64,000 nucleotides of DNA from Gammaproteobacteria bacterium (GTDB taxonomy: Bacteria; Pseudomonadota; Gammaproteobacteria; Pseudomonadales; Pseudohongiellaceae). Position 1 is the stretch's first letter, and the number at the start of each line of letters is the position of its first letter. The notes under the pieces were generated by a model that worked only from the letters and a program-made list of their open reading frames with translations, was not told where the DNA came from and made no database searches. Made by a program: the position numbers and the translations under genes. The stretch lies in contig JAURLP010000011.1 in NCBI GenBank assembly GCA_030831165.1, forward strand, positions 101,524 to 165,523, written 5' to 3'. Shown one piece after another: positions 46,404 through 55,839 of the stretch.

Positions 46404-47676
46404 GCTCTAGTATCCCCAACTCTCCTTGTCGTTTAGCAATAATGACGGCGCCACAGGAATCGCTAAAAACGTTTACTGCTGTTCTGAACATATCCAGAAT
46501 CCGGTCTGTTACTAGCAGCAAACCAATAGCTTCAACAGGCAATCCTATAGCCGTTAGTATCACCGTGATAGCTACCAGACTGGCTGCAGGAATGCCCGCT
46601 ACGCCTATTGAGGTTAACAGCGCAATTAATACCACCGTAAACTGTGTTGCAAAACTCAAGTCCAGACCGTAAGCCTGTGCAAGAAAAATTGCCGCAACAC
46701 ACTCATAAAGCGCCGTACCGTCCATATTGACTGTTGCACCCAAAGGCAAAACAAAACTCGTCGTTTTTTCAGATACTCCAGCTTTTTTTTCTACCAGTTC
46801 CATGGTTAAGGGCAGGGTGGCGGAGGAGGACGCACTGGAAAAGGCCATCAGAATCGCTGGCGCCATTACCTTGAAATGCGCTAGGGGGCTAAGTCCACCG
46901 ACATATTTTAATAATAAAGGCAAAACGACAAAAACATGTGTTGCCAGGGCTAATAGCACCGTAATAAAAAAGATCAACATTGGCTGAAATGCTGAAAACC
47001 CCGTTTCTGCTACAGTTCCAGCCACCAGACCGAAGACCCCATAAGGTGCGAAGCGCATAATCCACATCGTAATACGCATCATCGTTTCGGAAATCCCCTG
47101 CCAGAAATTAAGCAATACCTCGCCCTGACGGTTTGGGATTTGCGTCATAAAATACCCAAAGACCAATGAAAAAAAGATTAGGCCTAGCATCTGCCCTTCT
47201 GCAGCAGCGGCAACGATGTTTGTTGGAATCATTCTTAAAAAAATTGCCGCAATGTCTGCGCTGCCCCGGCCCTCAACACTAGCCACCGCTGAAGCCAAGG
47301 TGCCTTGATCAAGACTAAGGTTTAAGCTCTCCCCAGCAGCAATGCCGTCAATAATCCCGGGGCTTATCAGGTTCACATAGAAAAGGCCTACCAGAATAGC
47401 CAGAGTGCTGGTCAATGCATAATATCCCAGCGTCATGCCCCCTAGCTTGCCCAAATCACTACGCCCCCCCATATTTGCTACACCACAAATAATAGATGCT
47501 GTTATCAGTGGCACGATGATCATGCGCAGGGCATTCAGGAACATTGTGCCGATAAAGTCATACATGGCATAAAAACTTACACCAAAAACTCCAAGCTCAG
47601 TGCCGGTTAGTTGTCCACAAATAAACGCCAATATTATGGCTATTAGTATCTGCCAATGTAGTTGAATTTTTAGCAT
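46378..47676 (-). CDS. Dicarboxylate/amino acid:cation symporter (DAACS family)
   Basis: 432-residue membrane protein with about eight membrane segments and the two re-entrant loops of the GltP family. The serine-rich loop is FSSASSSATLPLTMELVEKK, and GATVNMDGTALYECVAA carries the N-M-D-G-T sodium/substrate site. It takes up glutamate, aspartate or C4-dicarboxylates with protons or sodium; which cannot be told. Converges on recG. Confidence 0.92.
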   Translation of the reverse strand: MLKIQLHWQILIAIILAFICGQLTGTELGVFGVSFYAMYDFIGTMFLNALRMIIVPLITASIICGVANMGGRSDLGKLGGMTLGYYALTSTLAILVGLFYVNLISPGIIDGIAAGESLNLSLDQGTLASAVASVEGRGSADIAAIFLRMIPTNIVAAAAEGQMLGLIFFSLVFGYFMTQIPNRQGEVLLNFWQGISETMMRITMWIMRFAPYGVFGLVAGTVAETGFSAFQPMLIFFITVLLALATHVFVVLPLLLKYVGGLSPLAHFKVMAPAILMAFSSASSSATLPLTMELVEKKAGVSEKTTSFVLPLGATVNMDGTALYECVAAIFLAQAYGLDLSFATQFTVVLIALLTSIGVAGIPAASLVAITVILTAIGLPVEAIGLLLVTDRILDMFRTAVNVFSDSCGAVIIAKRQGELGILEPIHSHTVA

Positions 47677-47779
47677 GATTTACTCCTGAAACTTGAGGCT
47701 ATTTAAACAGCGCTATTTCTTTTATTCAATGCTCGTCAAAGACTGTCTATAATTGACCATGATTTAATAAGTTGTGCTT

Positions 47780-48730
47780 ATGAATTCAAACTCGCTCTTA
47801 CAAAAAATCAGGCAAACTATTAGCTCTTTTCGCTTAAGGCTTTGGCAGCTCATTCAGCAACGTTTACCTCTGGTTGCTCTAAAGTTACCAATATACTGGA
47901 ACTTAACTCGGATGAACCGCCCTATTGGGTTTTACCTTGTTCTATGGTCAACGCTCTGGTGCCTGTGGATTGCAGCCAGTGGCTCCCCTGATATCAAACT
48001 GGTGCTAATATTTTGTATCGGCACAATACTAATGCGAGCCGCGGGTTGTTGTTTAAATGATTATGCTGATCGCGGTTTCGATGGTCATGTGGCTAGAACC
48101 AAAAACCGTCCTATTGTTAAAGCAAAAGTGCAACCAAAAGAAGCCTTAGTATTGTGTGCTTCACTATGCTTTATTGCCTTTTTGCTGGTATTGATGACAA
48201 ATACCCTTACCATTTTGATGGCATTTGCAGCCTTGGGGCTGACCTTAATTTATCCTTTCATGAAGCGCTATACTCATTTGCCCCAGGTCGTTCTTGGCGC
48301 AGCATTTTCATGGGGAGGACTAATGGCATTCACTGCTCAAACGGGCACCTTGCCGGCACAGGCATGGCTTTTATATATTGCAACCTTGCTTTGGACTATC
48401 GCATTTGATACACAGTATGCCATGGTTGATCGTGAAGATGATTTAAAAATTGGCGTTAAATCCACCGCTATTTTATTTGCTGAGGGTGACATTTACGTTA
48501 TAGCTTTTTTACAGGTGTTTTTTTTAGTCACGCTGTCTTTTTGTGCTAACTATTACGAACTGGGAAATTTCTTTCAGTTTGGACTCCTGTTGGCTGCCAG
48601 TTTTTTTATATACCAACATACCTTAACCTGGGATCGCCAGCCAGAGCTCTGTTTTAAAGCCTTTCTCAATAATAATTGGGTGGGCGTGGTGATTCTTGTT
48701 TTTACTATTCTGGATTATATTTTTAGTTAG
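47780..48730 (+). CDS. ubiA: 4-hydroxybenzoate polyprenyltransferase UbiA
   Basis: 316 residues from the ATG at 47780 (a GTG two codons earlier is possible). An integral-membrane prenyltransferase of ubiquinone synthesis. TRMNRPIGFYLVLWSTLWCL, the first Asp motif NDYADRGFDGHVARTKNRP and the second motif DTQYAMVDREDDLKIGVKST are present, with about nine membrane segments. About 35 extra residues at the N-terminus precede the usual start of the fold. It overlaps the convergent PHP gene by 4 bp. Confidence 0.95.
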   Translation: MNSNSLLQKIRQTISSFRLRLWQLIQQRLPLVALKLPIYWNLTRMNRPIGFYLVLWSTLWCLWIAASGSPDIKLVLIFCIGTILMRAAGCCLNDYADRGFDGHVARTKNRPIVKAKVQPKEALVLCASLCFIAFLLVLMTNTLTILMAFAALGLTLIYPFMKRYTHLPQVVLGAAFSWGGLMAFTAQTGTLPAQAWLLYIATLLWTIAFDTQYAMVDREDDLKIGVKSTAILFAEGDIYVIAFLQVFFLVTLSFCANYYELGNFFQFGLLLAASFFIYQHTLTWDRQPELCFKAFLNNNWVGVVILVFTILDYIFS

Positions 48731-49599
48731 TACTTAAGCTGTGCAGGTTTCTGCCACTCAAGGGATGCACCAAGATTAGCCAACACGGCCAGGCCGGCTT
48801 CGTAATTCCTGCCAACTGATTTGATGCTGTGGGAGTCATCTCCTGGTAATAAAGCAATTTCTTTAGCCATCGCTTTTTTCAAAATAGGCAGTGACGGGTA
48901 TTGCTCCAGCCCCTTGTCAAAACCTCTCAAATTAAAATCCAGAATCAATTTATTTTCAGCAATGAAGTTCAGATTCCGATCAACTTTTTCAATAACCACA
49001 GGGTCTGAAAGGGTACTTAAATAGGCAGGATCAAAAGCCCTGATTAAATCAAAATGAGCCACAACTGCCGGACAAAACTCTTGCAGCATAGCAAACTGTG
49101 AATCAAAATAATCACAGTAAAGCTGAACCATAGAACCAGACTGAGCTAATGCCAGCTGGTAATGTTCCTTGTTGTAGTCAATACCAATGCCATTAACATG
49201 GTGTAATGAGCCGACCAGGTAGTCTGGCTGAAACTGTTTAATAAGCCCATGCACATAATCCTTCGCGCCTGAATAGGTTTCTATTTCAAAGGCGAGCAAT
49301 ATTTCAATTTGATTTGCGTATTTATTCTGCAAGTCGCGACCAAGCCGAAAGTACTCAACAAAACGTTGCTGCATAAACTCAGCACTTAAACCAGCTTCTG
49401 CTTCATCAGGATATCGCATCTTGTCGGAAATCGGAGGAATGTGTTCAGTAATCCCTACCCAGGTGAAGCCTTGCTCAATATAGGCCTGAATAATGCTTTC
49501 CAGGTCATCTTGAGCATGCTGGCAAAACTGGCCGCTGTGGCCGCCGTGCACGGATACCTTTTCGGCATTCCGTATTATTTTTTCTAAACCTATGTTCAT
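48727..49599 (-). CDS. PHP-domain histidinol-phosphatase-like protein
   Basis: 290 residues from the ATG at 49599; a GTG at 49650 would add 17 residues, but the PHP domain begins right after the shorter start. The metal-binding motifs of the PHP family are seen: SVHGGHSGQFCQH at the N-terminus (H-x-H in place of the usual H-x-D/H-H), GITEHIP, FEIETYS, SLHHVNG, and GDDSHSIKSVG at the end. HisJ/HisK-type members dephosphorylate histidinol phosphate; other PHP enzymes differ, so the substrate is tentative. The gene is divergent from the DUF482 gene. Confidence 0.8.
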   Translation of the reverse strand: MNIGLEKIIRNAEKVSVHGGHSGQFCQHAQDDLESIIQAYIEQGFTWVGITEHIPPISDKMRYPDEAEAGLSAEFMQQRFVEYFRLGRDLQNKYANQIEILLAFEIETYSGAKDYVHGLIKQFQPDYLVGSLHHVNGIGIDYNKEHYQLALAQSGSMVQLYCDYFDSQFAMLQEFCPAVVAHFDLIRAFDPAYLSTLSDPVVIEKVDRNLNFIAENKLILDFNLRGFDKGLEQYPSLPILKKAMAKEIALLPGDDSHSIKSVGRNYEAGLAVLANLGASLEWQKPAQLKY

Positions 49600-49689
49600 G
49601 TTTGCCAATCTTGTAAACTCATTAATACGACCACTATATTTTAATCGCACCTTAACCCATATTCCTTTATCAATAAACAGTCGACTGCC

Positions 49690-50838
49690 GTGATCCAGAA
49701 ATACACAACAGAATTTTTAGACAGTATTAGCCTGGTGCCTGCTGCTGTCTGGAATAAGCTGTTGGCTTCTGAATATCCTTTCCTGCGGCACGAATTTTTA
49801 TATGCCCTTGAAAAAAGCGGTTCTGCCTCTAGCCGATCAGGCTGGAAACCAAAACACTTGCTACTCAAAGATGATGCTGGAGAAGTTCTGGCAATAATGC
49901 CGCTTTATTTAAAAAACAATTCAATGGGAGAGTATGTTTTTGATTGGTCCTGGGCTGATGCATATTATCAACACGGCCTAGAATATTATCCGAAATTTGT
50001 TACAGCTATTCCGTTTACTCCTTCTGCGGGACCAAGAATTTGTATTGATCCAAATTCAAATAAACAAGATATTCTCATAGAAATAATCAATAGCGTTCTG
50101 CAAGAAGCTAAGCGTTTACAGGCTTCCAGTTGGCATATTTTATTTCCTGAAAAGGATTTATCAGACGCTTTTTCAGCTCTTGGTCTGGCCCAACGACAGG
50201 GTTGTCAGTATCAATGGTTTAATAAAAATTATGTTAATTTTGGCAGTTTCCTTCTACAGTTTTCTTCTCGCAAGCGAAAAAATCTAAAGAAAGAAAGAAA
50301 AAAAATTAAAGAAAATAATATTCAATTTGAGTGGCTTAATGGCAATGAAGTGAGCCTTGAGCAGTGGCAGATATTTTATAAGTTTTATCAAAATACTTAC
50401 CTTGTTCGTGGACGCTCAGCTTATTTAACATTACCCTTTTTTCTTGAGATTGCTCGTTTGATGCCAGAAAAAATTCTTCTCGTTTTAGCAAAAAAGGATG
50501 ATTACTATATCGCCGGGGCGTTGAGCTTTAAAGATGATGCCGCCCTATATGGCCGATATTGGGGCTGCGATGAAGAATGGCAATTTCTGCACTTTGAAAC
50601 TTGTTATTATCAGGGCATCGAATACTGTATCAAGCATAAGTTGCAAAAGTTTGATTCGGGAGCTCAAGGTGAACATAAAATCCAGCGTGGTTTTGAGCCT
50701 GTTTTTACATATTCCAATCATTGGATATCCCACCCTCAATTTAGTGCTGCTATCAACGAGTTTATAAAAGAAGAAACAAACCATTTGTCACAGTATCAGG
50801 TCCTTGCAGAAAAGCATCTTCCCTTTAAAAAAGGGTAA
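49690..50838 (+). CDS. DUF482 (FemAB/GNAT-like) acyltransferase-family protein
   Basis: 382 residues from a GTG start. The protein has the two GNAT-fold halves of the DUF482 family: PAAVWNKLLASEYPFLRHEFL at the N-terminus, GPRICID, FSSRKRKNLKKERKKI, and GRYWGCDEEWQFLHFETCYYQ with GAQGEHKIQRGFEP near the end. Members are called peptidoglycan biosynthesis-like proteins, but no substrate is established to my knowledge. There is no signal peptide. DUF4404 follows at 95 bp. Confidence 0.85.
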   Translation: MIQKYTTEFLDSISLVPAAVWNKLLASEYPFLRHEFLYALEKSGSASSRSGWKPKHLLLKDDAGEVLAIMPLYLKNNSMGEYVFDWSWADAYYQHGLEYYPKFVTAIPFTPSAGPRICIDPNSNKQDILIEIINSVLQEAKRLQASSWHILFPEKDLSDAFSALGLAQRQGCQYQWFNKNYVNFGSFLLQFSSRKRKNLKKERKKIKENNIQFEWLNGNEVSLEQWQIFYKFYQNTYLVRGRSAYLTLPFFLEIARLMPEKILLVLAKKDDYYIAGALSFKDDAALYGRYWGCDEEWQFLHFETCYYQGIEYCIKHKLQKFDSGAQGEHKIQRGFEPVFTYSNHWISHPQFSAAINEFIKEETNHLSQYQVLAEKHLPFKKG

Positions 50839-50933
50839 ATCCTTGCAACCTTTTGATAAATCGCAAGCCTCTTACTTGCAGCAATGAAGTAAGCAGCATA
50901 AGCTTAGACATCCGTCATTATTTGGAGAGAATT

Positions 50934-51188
50934 TTGCCAAAAGAAAAAATTAGAGGTCTGATTTCAGACTTACATGAGAAACTTTCAGATTCAGAATCCA
51001 GCCCTCAACAGGAGCTTCTTTTAGCGCAGCTTCAGGCTCAGCTTGATAGCTGGGAAGGGCCCAAACCGGCCAACGGGGATATCAAAGATGCTGCTGAAGA
51101 GTTGCTGGAAGAACTTGAAGAAAGGCATCCGAAAGCGGCCAGAATTGCTTTAGAAATTTTAGAGTCACTTGCGCATTTGGGGCTTTAG
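50934..51188 (+). CDS. DUF4404 family protein, TTG start
   Basis: 84 residues if begun at the TTG at 50934, which has GGAGAG 4-5 nt upstream and matches the start of DUF4404 proteins (LPKEKIRGLISDLHEKL). The frame is open to 50853 without another good start. The C-terminus (LEELEERHPKAARIALEILE) is typical. Small helical protein of unknown function, common in marine gammaproteobacteria. Confidence 0.75.
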   Translation: MPKEKIRGLISDLHEKLSDSESSPQQELLLAQLQAQLDSWEGPKPANGDIKDAAEELLEELEERHPKAARIALEILESLAHLGL

Positions 51189-51196
51189 TTTGACAT

Positions 51197-51970
51197 TTAA
51201 CTTTGCTTGCGGAAAAACACCATTTCCTGCTCAGTTGAATCTTTTTTACTATATCGATAACCCTCAGCCCTAAATGCCGTCAGCTCATTTTTATCTTTAA
51301 TGCGATTTTTAATAATGTATGAGCTCATAAGCCCTCTGGCTTTTTTTGCAAAAAAACTGATTACTTTATATTGCCCGTTTTTAAAGTCTTTAAAAACGGG
51401 GGTAATGATTTCTGCGTCGCCTGTTTTTCCTTTTATTGCTTTGTAGTATTCATTTGACGCAAGGTTAATTAAGACTTTATCTTTCTGATCTTGTAGGGCT
51501 TTAGAAATTGCTTTTGCCAATTGCTCTCCCCAAAAATCGTAAAGCGACTCTCCCTGAGTATTTTTTAAACTCGTCCCCATTTCTAAACGATATGGCTGTA
51601 TTAAATCCAAAGGCCGTAATACTCCATAAAGGCCCGATAAAATTCGTAAATGCTTTTGGGCAAAGTCGAGATCAGCGTCTGTGTAGTGTTGAGCCTCCAG
51701 GCCTGTATAAACATCTCCTTTAAATGCAAATACTGCTGGTCTGGCATTTTTTGGTGTGAAGGGTCTCTCCCAATTTAAATATCGGGAAACATTAAGCTCT
51801 GCCAATTTTGAGCTGATATGCATTAAATCTTGAATATCTGCAGGGTCCAAGTCTCTTAGTATTTTGATTAGTTTGTCGGATTCTTCAAGAAGCTGCGGTT
51901 GAGAAAACTTCCTGGAGGGTAATGGCGATTCAAAATCTAAAGTCTTTGCTGGCGATATAACAATAAGCAT
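51197..51970 (-). CDS. yaaA: YaaA family peroxide-stress protein (UPF0246)
   Basis: 257 residues. MLIVISPAKTLDFESPLP, AFKGDVYTGLEA, LRILSGLYGVLRPLDLIQPY and LEMGTSL are the family signature, with FFAKKARGLMSSYII near the end. In E. coli YaaA lowers free iron and DNA damage during hydrogen peroxide stress. It is convergent with DUF4404 and divergent in outlook from uspA. Confidence 0.95.
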   Translation of the reverse strand: MLIVISPAKTLDFESPLPSRKFSQPQLLEESDKLIKILRDLDPADIQDLMHISSKLAELNVSRYLNWERPFTPKNARPAVFAFKGDVYTGLEAQHYTDADLDFAQKHLRILSGLYGVLRPLDLIQPYRLEMGTSLKNTQGESLYDFWGEQLAKAISKALQDQKDKVLINLASNEYYKAIKGKTGDAEIITPVFKDFKNGQYKVISFFAKKARGLMSSYIIKNRIKDKNELTAFRAEGYRYSKKDSTEQEMVFFRKQS

Positions 51971-51994
51971 TTTTTCTCTTATCTTATCCTTGGG

Positions 51995-52495
51995 TTAAAC
52001 CTGATTTATAAAGCTGTCCCACCAATTTAGCGGTGTTAATCCATCAGCTGGATCGTAGACGTTACCATAATACCAGACTGAATCAGGATAAGCGGCCATG
52101 GCATTGTCGAACAATGCCTCTATTGCTGAAAATCCCAAATTGACGTGTAAAGAGTAACTTAACGCCCGATCCGTTTTAATATCAAGGGTCCCGTCATGCA
52201 TCTCAACCTGAGGTGTCAAACTGCTTTCTAGTAAATCTATATCCTTTTTACGAAAAACCCGAACAGCCAGATTACCGCTATGCCTTACTACATCATATTT
52301 ATCAGCTATTTGATCGGAGATGCGGATAATATCGCCTTTTGCCAGACCTCGAAGGAGTAATGGCGAATTTTTTAATTCATAGTGATTGGCTTGTTCAAGC
52401 ACATAAACCTCTAGTTTTTCCAATACCGTCTGGCCATCATTATCATAACCGGCGGGTAGTTCTATGATCGCTTGTTCTGCTTGTTTCAATGTCAT
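51995..52495 (-). CDS. Hypothetical protein, DUF4265-like
   Basis: 166 residues without signal peptide. The segment NSPLLLRGLAKGDIIRISD, then HSGNLAVRVFRK, recalls DUF4265 proteins; that resemblance is moderate. The C-terminal half (SYSLHVNLGFSAIEALFDNA, then YYGNVYDP) may be a second alpha/beta domain. Function unknown. It is 24 bp upstream of yaaA on the same strand. Confidence 0.6.
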   Translation of the reverse strand: MTLKQAEQAIIELPAGYDNDGQTVLEKLEVYVLEQANHYELKNSPLLLRGLAKGDIIRISDQIADKYDVVRHSGNLAVRVFRKKDIDLLESSLTPQVEMHDGTLDIKTDRALSYSLHVNLGFSAIEALFDNAMAAYPDSVWYYGNVYDPADGLTPLNWWDSFINQV

Positions 52496-52534
52496 TCTCC
52501 CTGAAGAAGTCAGATTTTATCAGAAATGATTGTA

Positions 52535-52563
52535 TTGACCTGCATCAACTGTTCACTTGTAGT
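52535..52563 (+). promoter_or_regulatory. Promoter candidate for uspA
   Basis: TTGACC (52535-52540), a 17-bp spacer and TGTAGT (52558-52563). The dyad at 52568-52586 falls on the expected transcription start, which suggests control there. Confidence 0.5.
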
Positions 52564-52567
52564 CCTG

Positions 52568-52586
52568 AAGTGTAATAACTACACTT
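52568..52586. promoter_or_regulatory. Perfect inverted repeat in the uspA leader, operator candidate
   Basis: AAGTGTA, 5 nt, TACACTT: seven perfect base pairs of dyad symmetry. A third half-site CACTT lies at 52554-52558. It overlaps the likely transcription start and lies 38 bp before the uspA ATG. No known regulator is assigned. Confidence 0.5.
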
Positions 52587-52624
52587 GGTTAAACAAGGCA
52601 TTTAAAACGTTAAAGGAGTTTGAA

Positions 52625-53056
52625 ATGAGCTTATATAAAAATATACTTGTTGCAGTAGATCTTTCCCAGGATTCAGCACTTATTCTCGATAAGGCTCGCA
52701 GTATAGCCAAAGCTTATGATGCGCAACTGAATTTAGTGCATGTTATAGAGCCAATTGCTGTTGGTTATGCCATAGAAATTTCTAGTATTGATGTAGAGGG
52801 TTTACACCATGAGGCAACTGAACAAGCGAAACAGTCTTTATTGGAGATGGGCGGTAATATTGATATACCTGCATCACGCATGCATACCTTATTGGGCCAA
52901 CCTGCTCGCGAGATTAAAGAGTTAGCCTCTGAAATCGAGGCCGACCTGATTATTATGGGTAATCATGGCCGCCATGGCTGGGAATTGCTATTTGGCTCGA
53001 CCTCAACTGGTGTCGCTCATGGTGTTAGTTGCGATTTATTAACGGTTCATGTTTAA
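52625..53056 (+). CDS. Universal stress protein (UspA family)
   Basis: 143 residues from the ATG at 52625, preceded by AAGGAG 6 nt upstream; the longest frame begins at 52526, but its extra 33 residues do not fit the family. The fold begins YKNILVAVDLSQDSALIL, and the ATP-binding loop is MGNHGRHGWELLFGSTS (G-x2-G-x9-G-S). It is likely an ATP-binding stress protein. The promoter and dyad described above precede it. Confidence 0.93.
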   Translation: MSLYKNILVAVDLSQDSALILDKARSIAKAYDAQLNLVHVIEPIAVGYAIEISSIDVEGLHHEATEQAKQSLLEMGGNIDIPASRMHTLLGQPAREIKELASEIEADLIIMGNHGRHGWELLFGSTSTGVAHGVSCDLLTVHV

Positions 53057-53065
53057 GGCTTATTA

Positions 53066-53431
53066 TTGACTACTTTAGAAGAGCAGGAGGCTCTTTCAGC
53101 CTTCGCATCTGAGCTTGCCTCCAAGGCTGAAGTTTGGGGCTTAATGGGGGATACGGGCTGGGCTTTATGTCCTTCTATCGAGTTTGAAGAGACAGAGGTT
53201 CTCCCATTTTTTTCCAGCAAGGAAGCTGCGTATCTACTTTGTTCAGGAGAATGGGAAATTTACCATCCTGAAGCCATTCCGCTGGAGTCTTTTCTTGATG
53301 AATGGCTGCCTGGCATGCATGAGGATAATGCTATGGTTGGTCTCAACTGGAACACAGACCTTGAAGGCGTTGAAGTAGAGCCCTCTGACCTTGCAATGGC
53401 AATTGCTGCTGTTTGTGGACATCAGTATTGA
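53066..53431 (+). CDS. DUF2750 family protein, TTG start
   Basis: 121 residues. The pattern ASELASKAEVWGLMGDTGWAL, then PFFSSKEAAYLLCS, and LDEWLPGMHEDNAMVGLNW is DUF2750. Start is TTG at 53066 with AAGG about 9 nt upstream. 9 bp after the uspA gene, so probably cotranscribed. Function unknown. Confidence 0.8.
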   Translation: MTTLEEQEALSAFASELASKAEVWGLMGDTGWALCPSIEFEETEVLPFFSSKEAAYLLCSGEWEIYHPEAIPLESFLDEWLPGMHEDNAMVGLNWNTDLEGVEVEPSDLAMAIAAVCGHQY

Positions 53432-53784
53432 AACGAATATTGCTCTATCTGAATCGCCTTGCCAGGTTTTTGAAGCCTCTTCGTATTACTCTGATTATAG
53501 TCACCTTTTTGGCTTTACTGCTGACCGCTTGTTCTCTTTTAGTTCGCTCCGCTTTTACTCTTAATCTACTTGAGCCCTCTATTGTTGTTTCATTATGGGG
53601 GATGCTGTTACTAGCCAGTACTGAGGTGTTTCAACAATTACCTGATCCTGAACTACCTAAAGATGTTTTTATCCAGCGCATGCTGAGCCGATTAAAGTTT
53701 TTATTTTTCTCTGTATTGGCTTTGATCGTACTTTTTGTAAGCCTATTATTAGCATGGTTGAGCCTGCGATTACTGCTAATTTAG
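53413..53784 (+). CDS. Small membrane protein of unknown function
   Basis: 123 residues with hydrophobic segments at about 22-44, 53-70 and 95-120. It overlaps the DUF2750 gene. Possible starts are GTG at 53413 and TTG at 53428; the latter lies on the DUF2750 stop (TTGA), which suggests translational coupling and a start with LKRILLYLNRL. Not recognised as a family member. The strong hydrophobicity and operon place argue that it is real. Confidence 0.6.
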   Translation: MWTSVLKRILLYLNRLARFLKPLRITLIIVTFLALLLTACSLLVRSAFTLNLLEPSIVVSLWGMLLLASTEVFQQLPDPELPKDVFIQRMLSRLKFLFFSVLALIVLFVSLLLAWLSLRLLLI

Positions 53785-53894
53785 CTGCATTTATAAACGA
53801 AATTTTGCTATTCTCTCATTTCATAAGTCCCTGAGTAACAGCATCACCTCAAACTGTTATAGTGATGAACATGCCCACCCTAATTACTTGGTAA

Positions 53895-54446
53895 ATGAAT
53901 AAAATCCAAACCTTAAATAAATACCTAGATGGATTTTCGGAGCTTGTAGGCAAGAGTTCTGCATATTTTTCTGTATTTATGGTTCTCGTTACTTGCTATG
54001 TTGTTATCAGTCGCTATGTCTTCAACACTGGTTCTATTGCTATTCAGGAATCCGTTATTTATATAAATGCCATTGTCGTTTTTGGCTCTGTTGGCTTTAC
54101 GCTCAAACATAACGGGCATGTGCGAGTTGATGTTATTTATGGGCCTTCGTCAGTTCGCTACAAGGCTTGGGTCAACCTTCTGGGGTCAATTTTTTTATTA
54201 ATGCCTGTTTCGTTTTTTATACTTATATATTGCTGGGACTATGTGGTGTCTTCTTGGGCAATTCTTGAGGACTCCCCTGAAGCCAACGGCCTGCCTTTTG
54301 TTTATCTACTTAAATCAACTATCCTGATAATGTGCTTTTTCCTGATTCTTCAAGGTATAGCAGAAATACTAAGAAACTTTTGCGTTTTATTTTCGCCCAA
54401 TGCCGCTGATCTAAATTACGAAGAAGAGGAAATCAGCGCACTATGA
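53895..54446 (+). CDS. TRAP transporter small permease (DctQ type)
   Basis: 183 residues with four membrane segments. The DctQ signature is VVISRYVFNTGSIAIQESV, and FTLKHNGHVRVDVIYGP follows. The C-terminal tail is acidic. Part of a TRAP transporter with the large permease that overlaps by 4 bp (ATGA). The binding protein is encoded on the other strand at 56314. Confidence 0.92.
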   Translation: MNKIQTLNKYLDGFSELVGKSSAYFSVFMVLVTCYVVISRYVFNTGSIAIQESVIYINAIVVFGSVGFTLKHNGHVRVDVIYGPSSVRYKAWVNLLGSIFLLMPVSFFILIYCWDYVVSSWAILEDSPEANGLPFVYLLKSTILIMCFFLILQGIAEILRNFCVLFSPNAADLNYEEEEISAL

Positions 54447-55828
54447 TGGAATTAATGCCTTTCCTGCTTTTTATCTGCATTTGCCTGGTACTACTCGCTG
54501 GTTATCCAGTCGCTTTTTCACTGGCCGGGACATCTATCGTGTTTGCCAGTATTGGCGTTTTAACCGGAACTTTTGATACGGCTTTTTTAAGCGCAGTACC
54601 CAATCGCATCTATGGTAGTGTCATCGCCAACACAACACTTTTTGCGGTTCCCATGTTTGTATTTATGGGCGTTATGTTAGAAAAATCAAAAATTGCCGAA
54701 GACCTGTTAGGCGGTATGGCTCTGCTTTTTGGTCGAATGCGAGGTGGCTTAGGGCTTTCGGTTATTATTGTTGGCATGTTGCTAGCTGCAAGTACCGGAA
54801 TTGTTGGCGCTACAGTTGTCACAATGAGCGTGCTTTCCCTTCCGAGCATGTTGAAAGCAGGCTATAAAACCTCCCTTGCTGCGGGCACTATCTGCGCCAC
54901 AGGGACCCTTGGCCAAATTATTCCGCCCTCCATCGCTTTGGTTTTGCTCGGCGACGTTATCTCCAATGCCTACCAACAAGCGCAAATAAGTATGGGAGTT
55001 TTCTCGACCCAAACTGTTTCTGTTGGAGACCTTTTTGCTGGCGCCATTATCCCTGGATTGTTGTTGGTGGTTTTATATTCATTATATATGTTGGGAGTGG
55101 CTATTTTTAGAAGTGATTTCGCCCCTCCAGCCAGGCAGGAAGAAATCGATGCTATAAAAGAAAATAACAGCATCTTCCAAAAAGTTTTAAAAAGCCTGCT
55201 GCCACCACTGGTGTTAATAATAGCCGTGCTTGGATCAATTCTTTTTGGGGCTGCCACGCCTACGGAAGCAGCCGGTGTCGGCGCACTTGGCGCAATTTTA
55301 TTGGCCCTAGCTAAAGGGCAGCTTAGCCTTAAAATTTTTAAGGAAGTTTCCATGTCTACTGCAAAAGTAAGCTCAATGGTATATATGATCTTAATTGGCG
55401 CTGCTATTTTTTCATTAGTTTTTCGTGGCTTTTCCGGCGACATTTTGGTTGAGGAGTTTTTTGAAAACTTACCTGGCGGTGTGATTACTGCAGTAAGCCT
55501 TGTCATGTTGGTTGTATTTTTACTCGGCTTTATTCTCGATTTTATTGAAATAACCTATATGGTGGTGCCGATTGTTGGGCCCATTTTATTAGCCATGGGG
55601 CTTGACCCTATCTGGCTTGGAATCATGTTGGCCGTCAATTTACAAACTTCATTCTTAACACCGCCCTTTGGTTTTGCTCTCTTTTATTTGCGTGGTGCCG
55701 CACCCAGTGAAGTGCTAACCAAAGATATTTATAAAGGCGTTATTCCTTTTATTTTGATCCAGGTCTTTGTGTTGGCACTTTTATCAATATGGCCTGGACT
55801 AACAACCTGGCTTCCTTCCTTACTTTAA
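54443..55828 (+). CDS. TRAP transporter large permease (DctM type)
   Basis: 461 residues with about twelve membrane segments. GYPVAFSLAGTSIVFA, VPMFVFMGVMLEKSKIAEDL, AASTGIVGATVVTMSVLSLP, TICATGTLGQIIPPSIALVL and FGAATPTEAAGVGA are family signatures. It is of the longer type with the cytoplasmic insert FAPPARQEEIDAIKENN, as in transporters for 2-oxo acids. It works with the DctQ protein and a periplasmic binding protein by sodium-driven uptake. Confidence 0.93.
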   Translation: MMELMPFLLFICICLVLLAGYPVAFSLAGTSIVFASIGVLTGTFDTAFLSAVPNRIYGSVIANTTLFAVPMFVFMGVMLEKSKIAEDLLGGMALLFGRMRGGLGLSVIIVGMLLAASTGIVGATVVTMSVLSLPSMLKAGYKTSLAAGTICATGTLGQIIPPSIALVLLGDVISNAYQQAQISMGVFSTQTVSVGDLFAGAIIPGLLLVVLYSLYMLGVAIFRSDFAPPARQEEIDAIKENNSIFQKVLKSLLPPLVLIIAVLGSILFGAATPTEAAGVGALGAILLALAKGQLSLKIFKEVSMSTAKVSSMVYMILIGAAIFSLVFRGFSGDILVEEFFENLPGGVITAVSLVMLVVFLLGFILDFIEITYMVVPIVGPILLAMGLDPIWLGIMLAVNLQTSFLTPPFGFALFYLRGAAPSEVLTKDIYKGVIPFILIQVFVLALLSIWPGLTTWLPSLL

Positions 55829-55839
55829 GATAACTAACC

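Noticed and set aside
54970..55506. 178-codon frame antisense to dctM
   Set aside because: A shadow of the transporter gene; composition follows the complement of hydrophobic codons.
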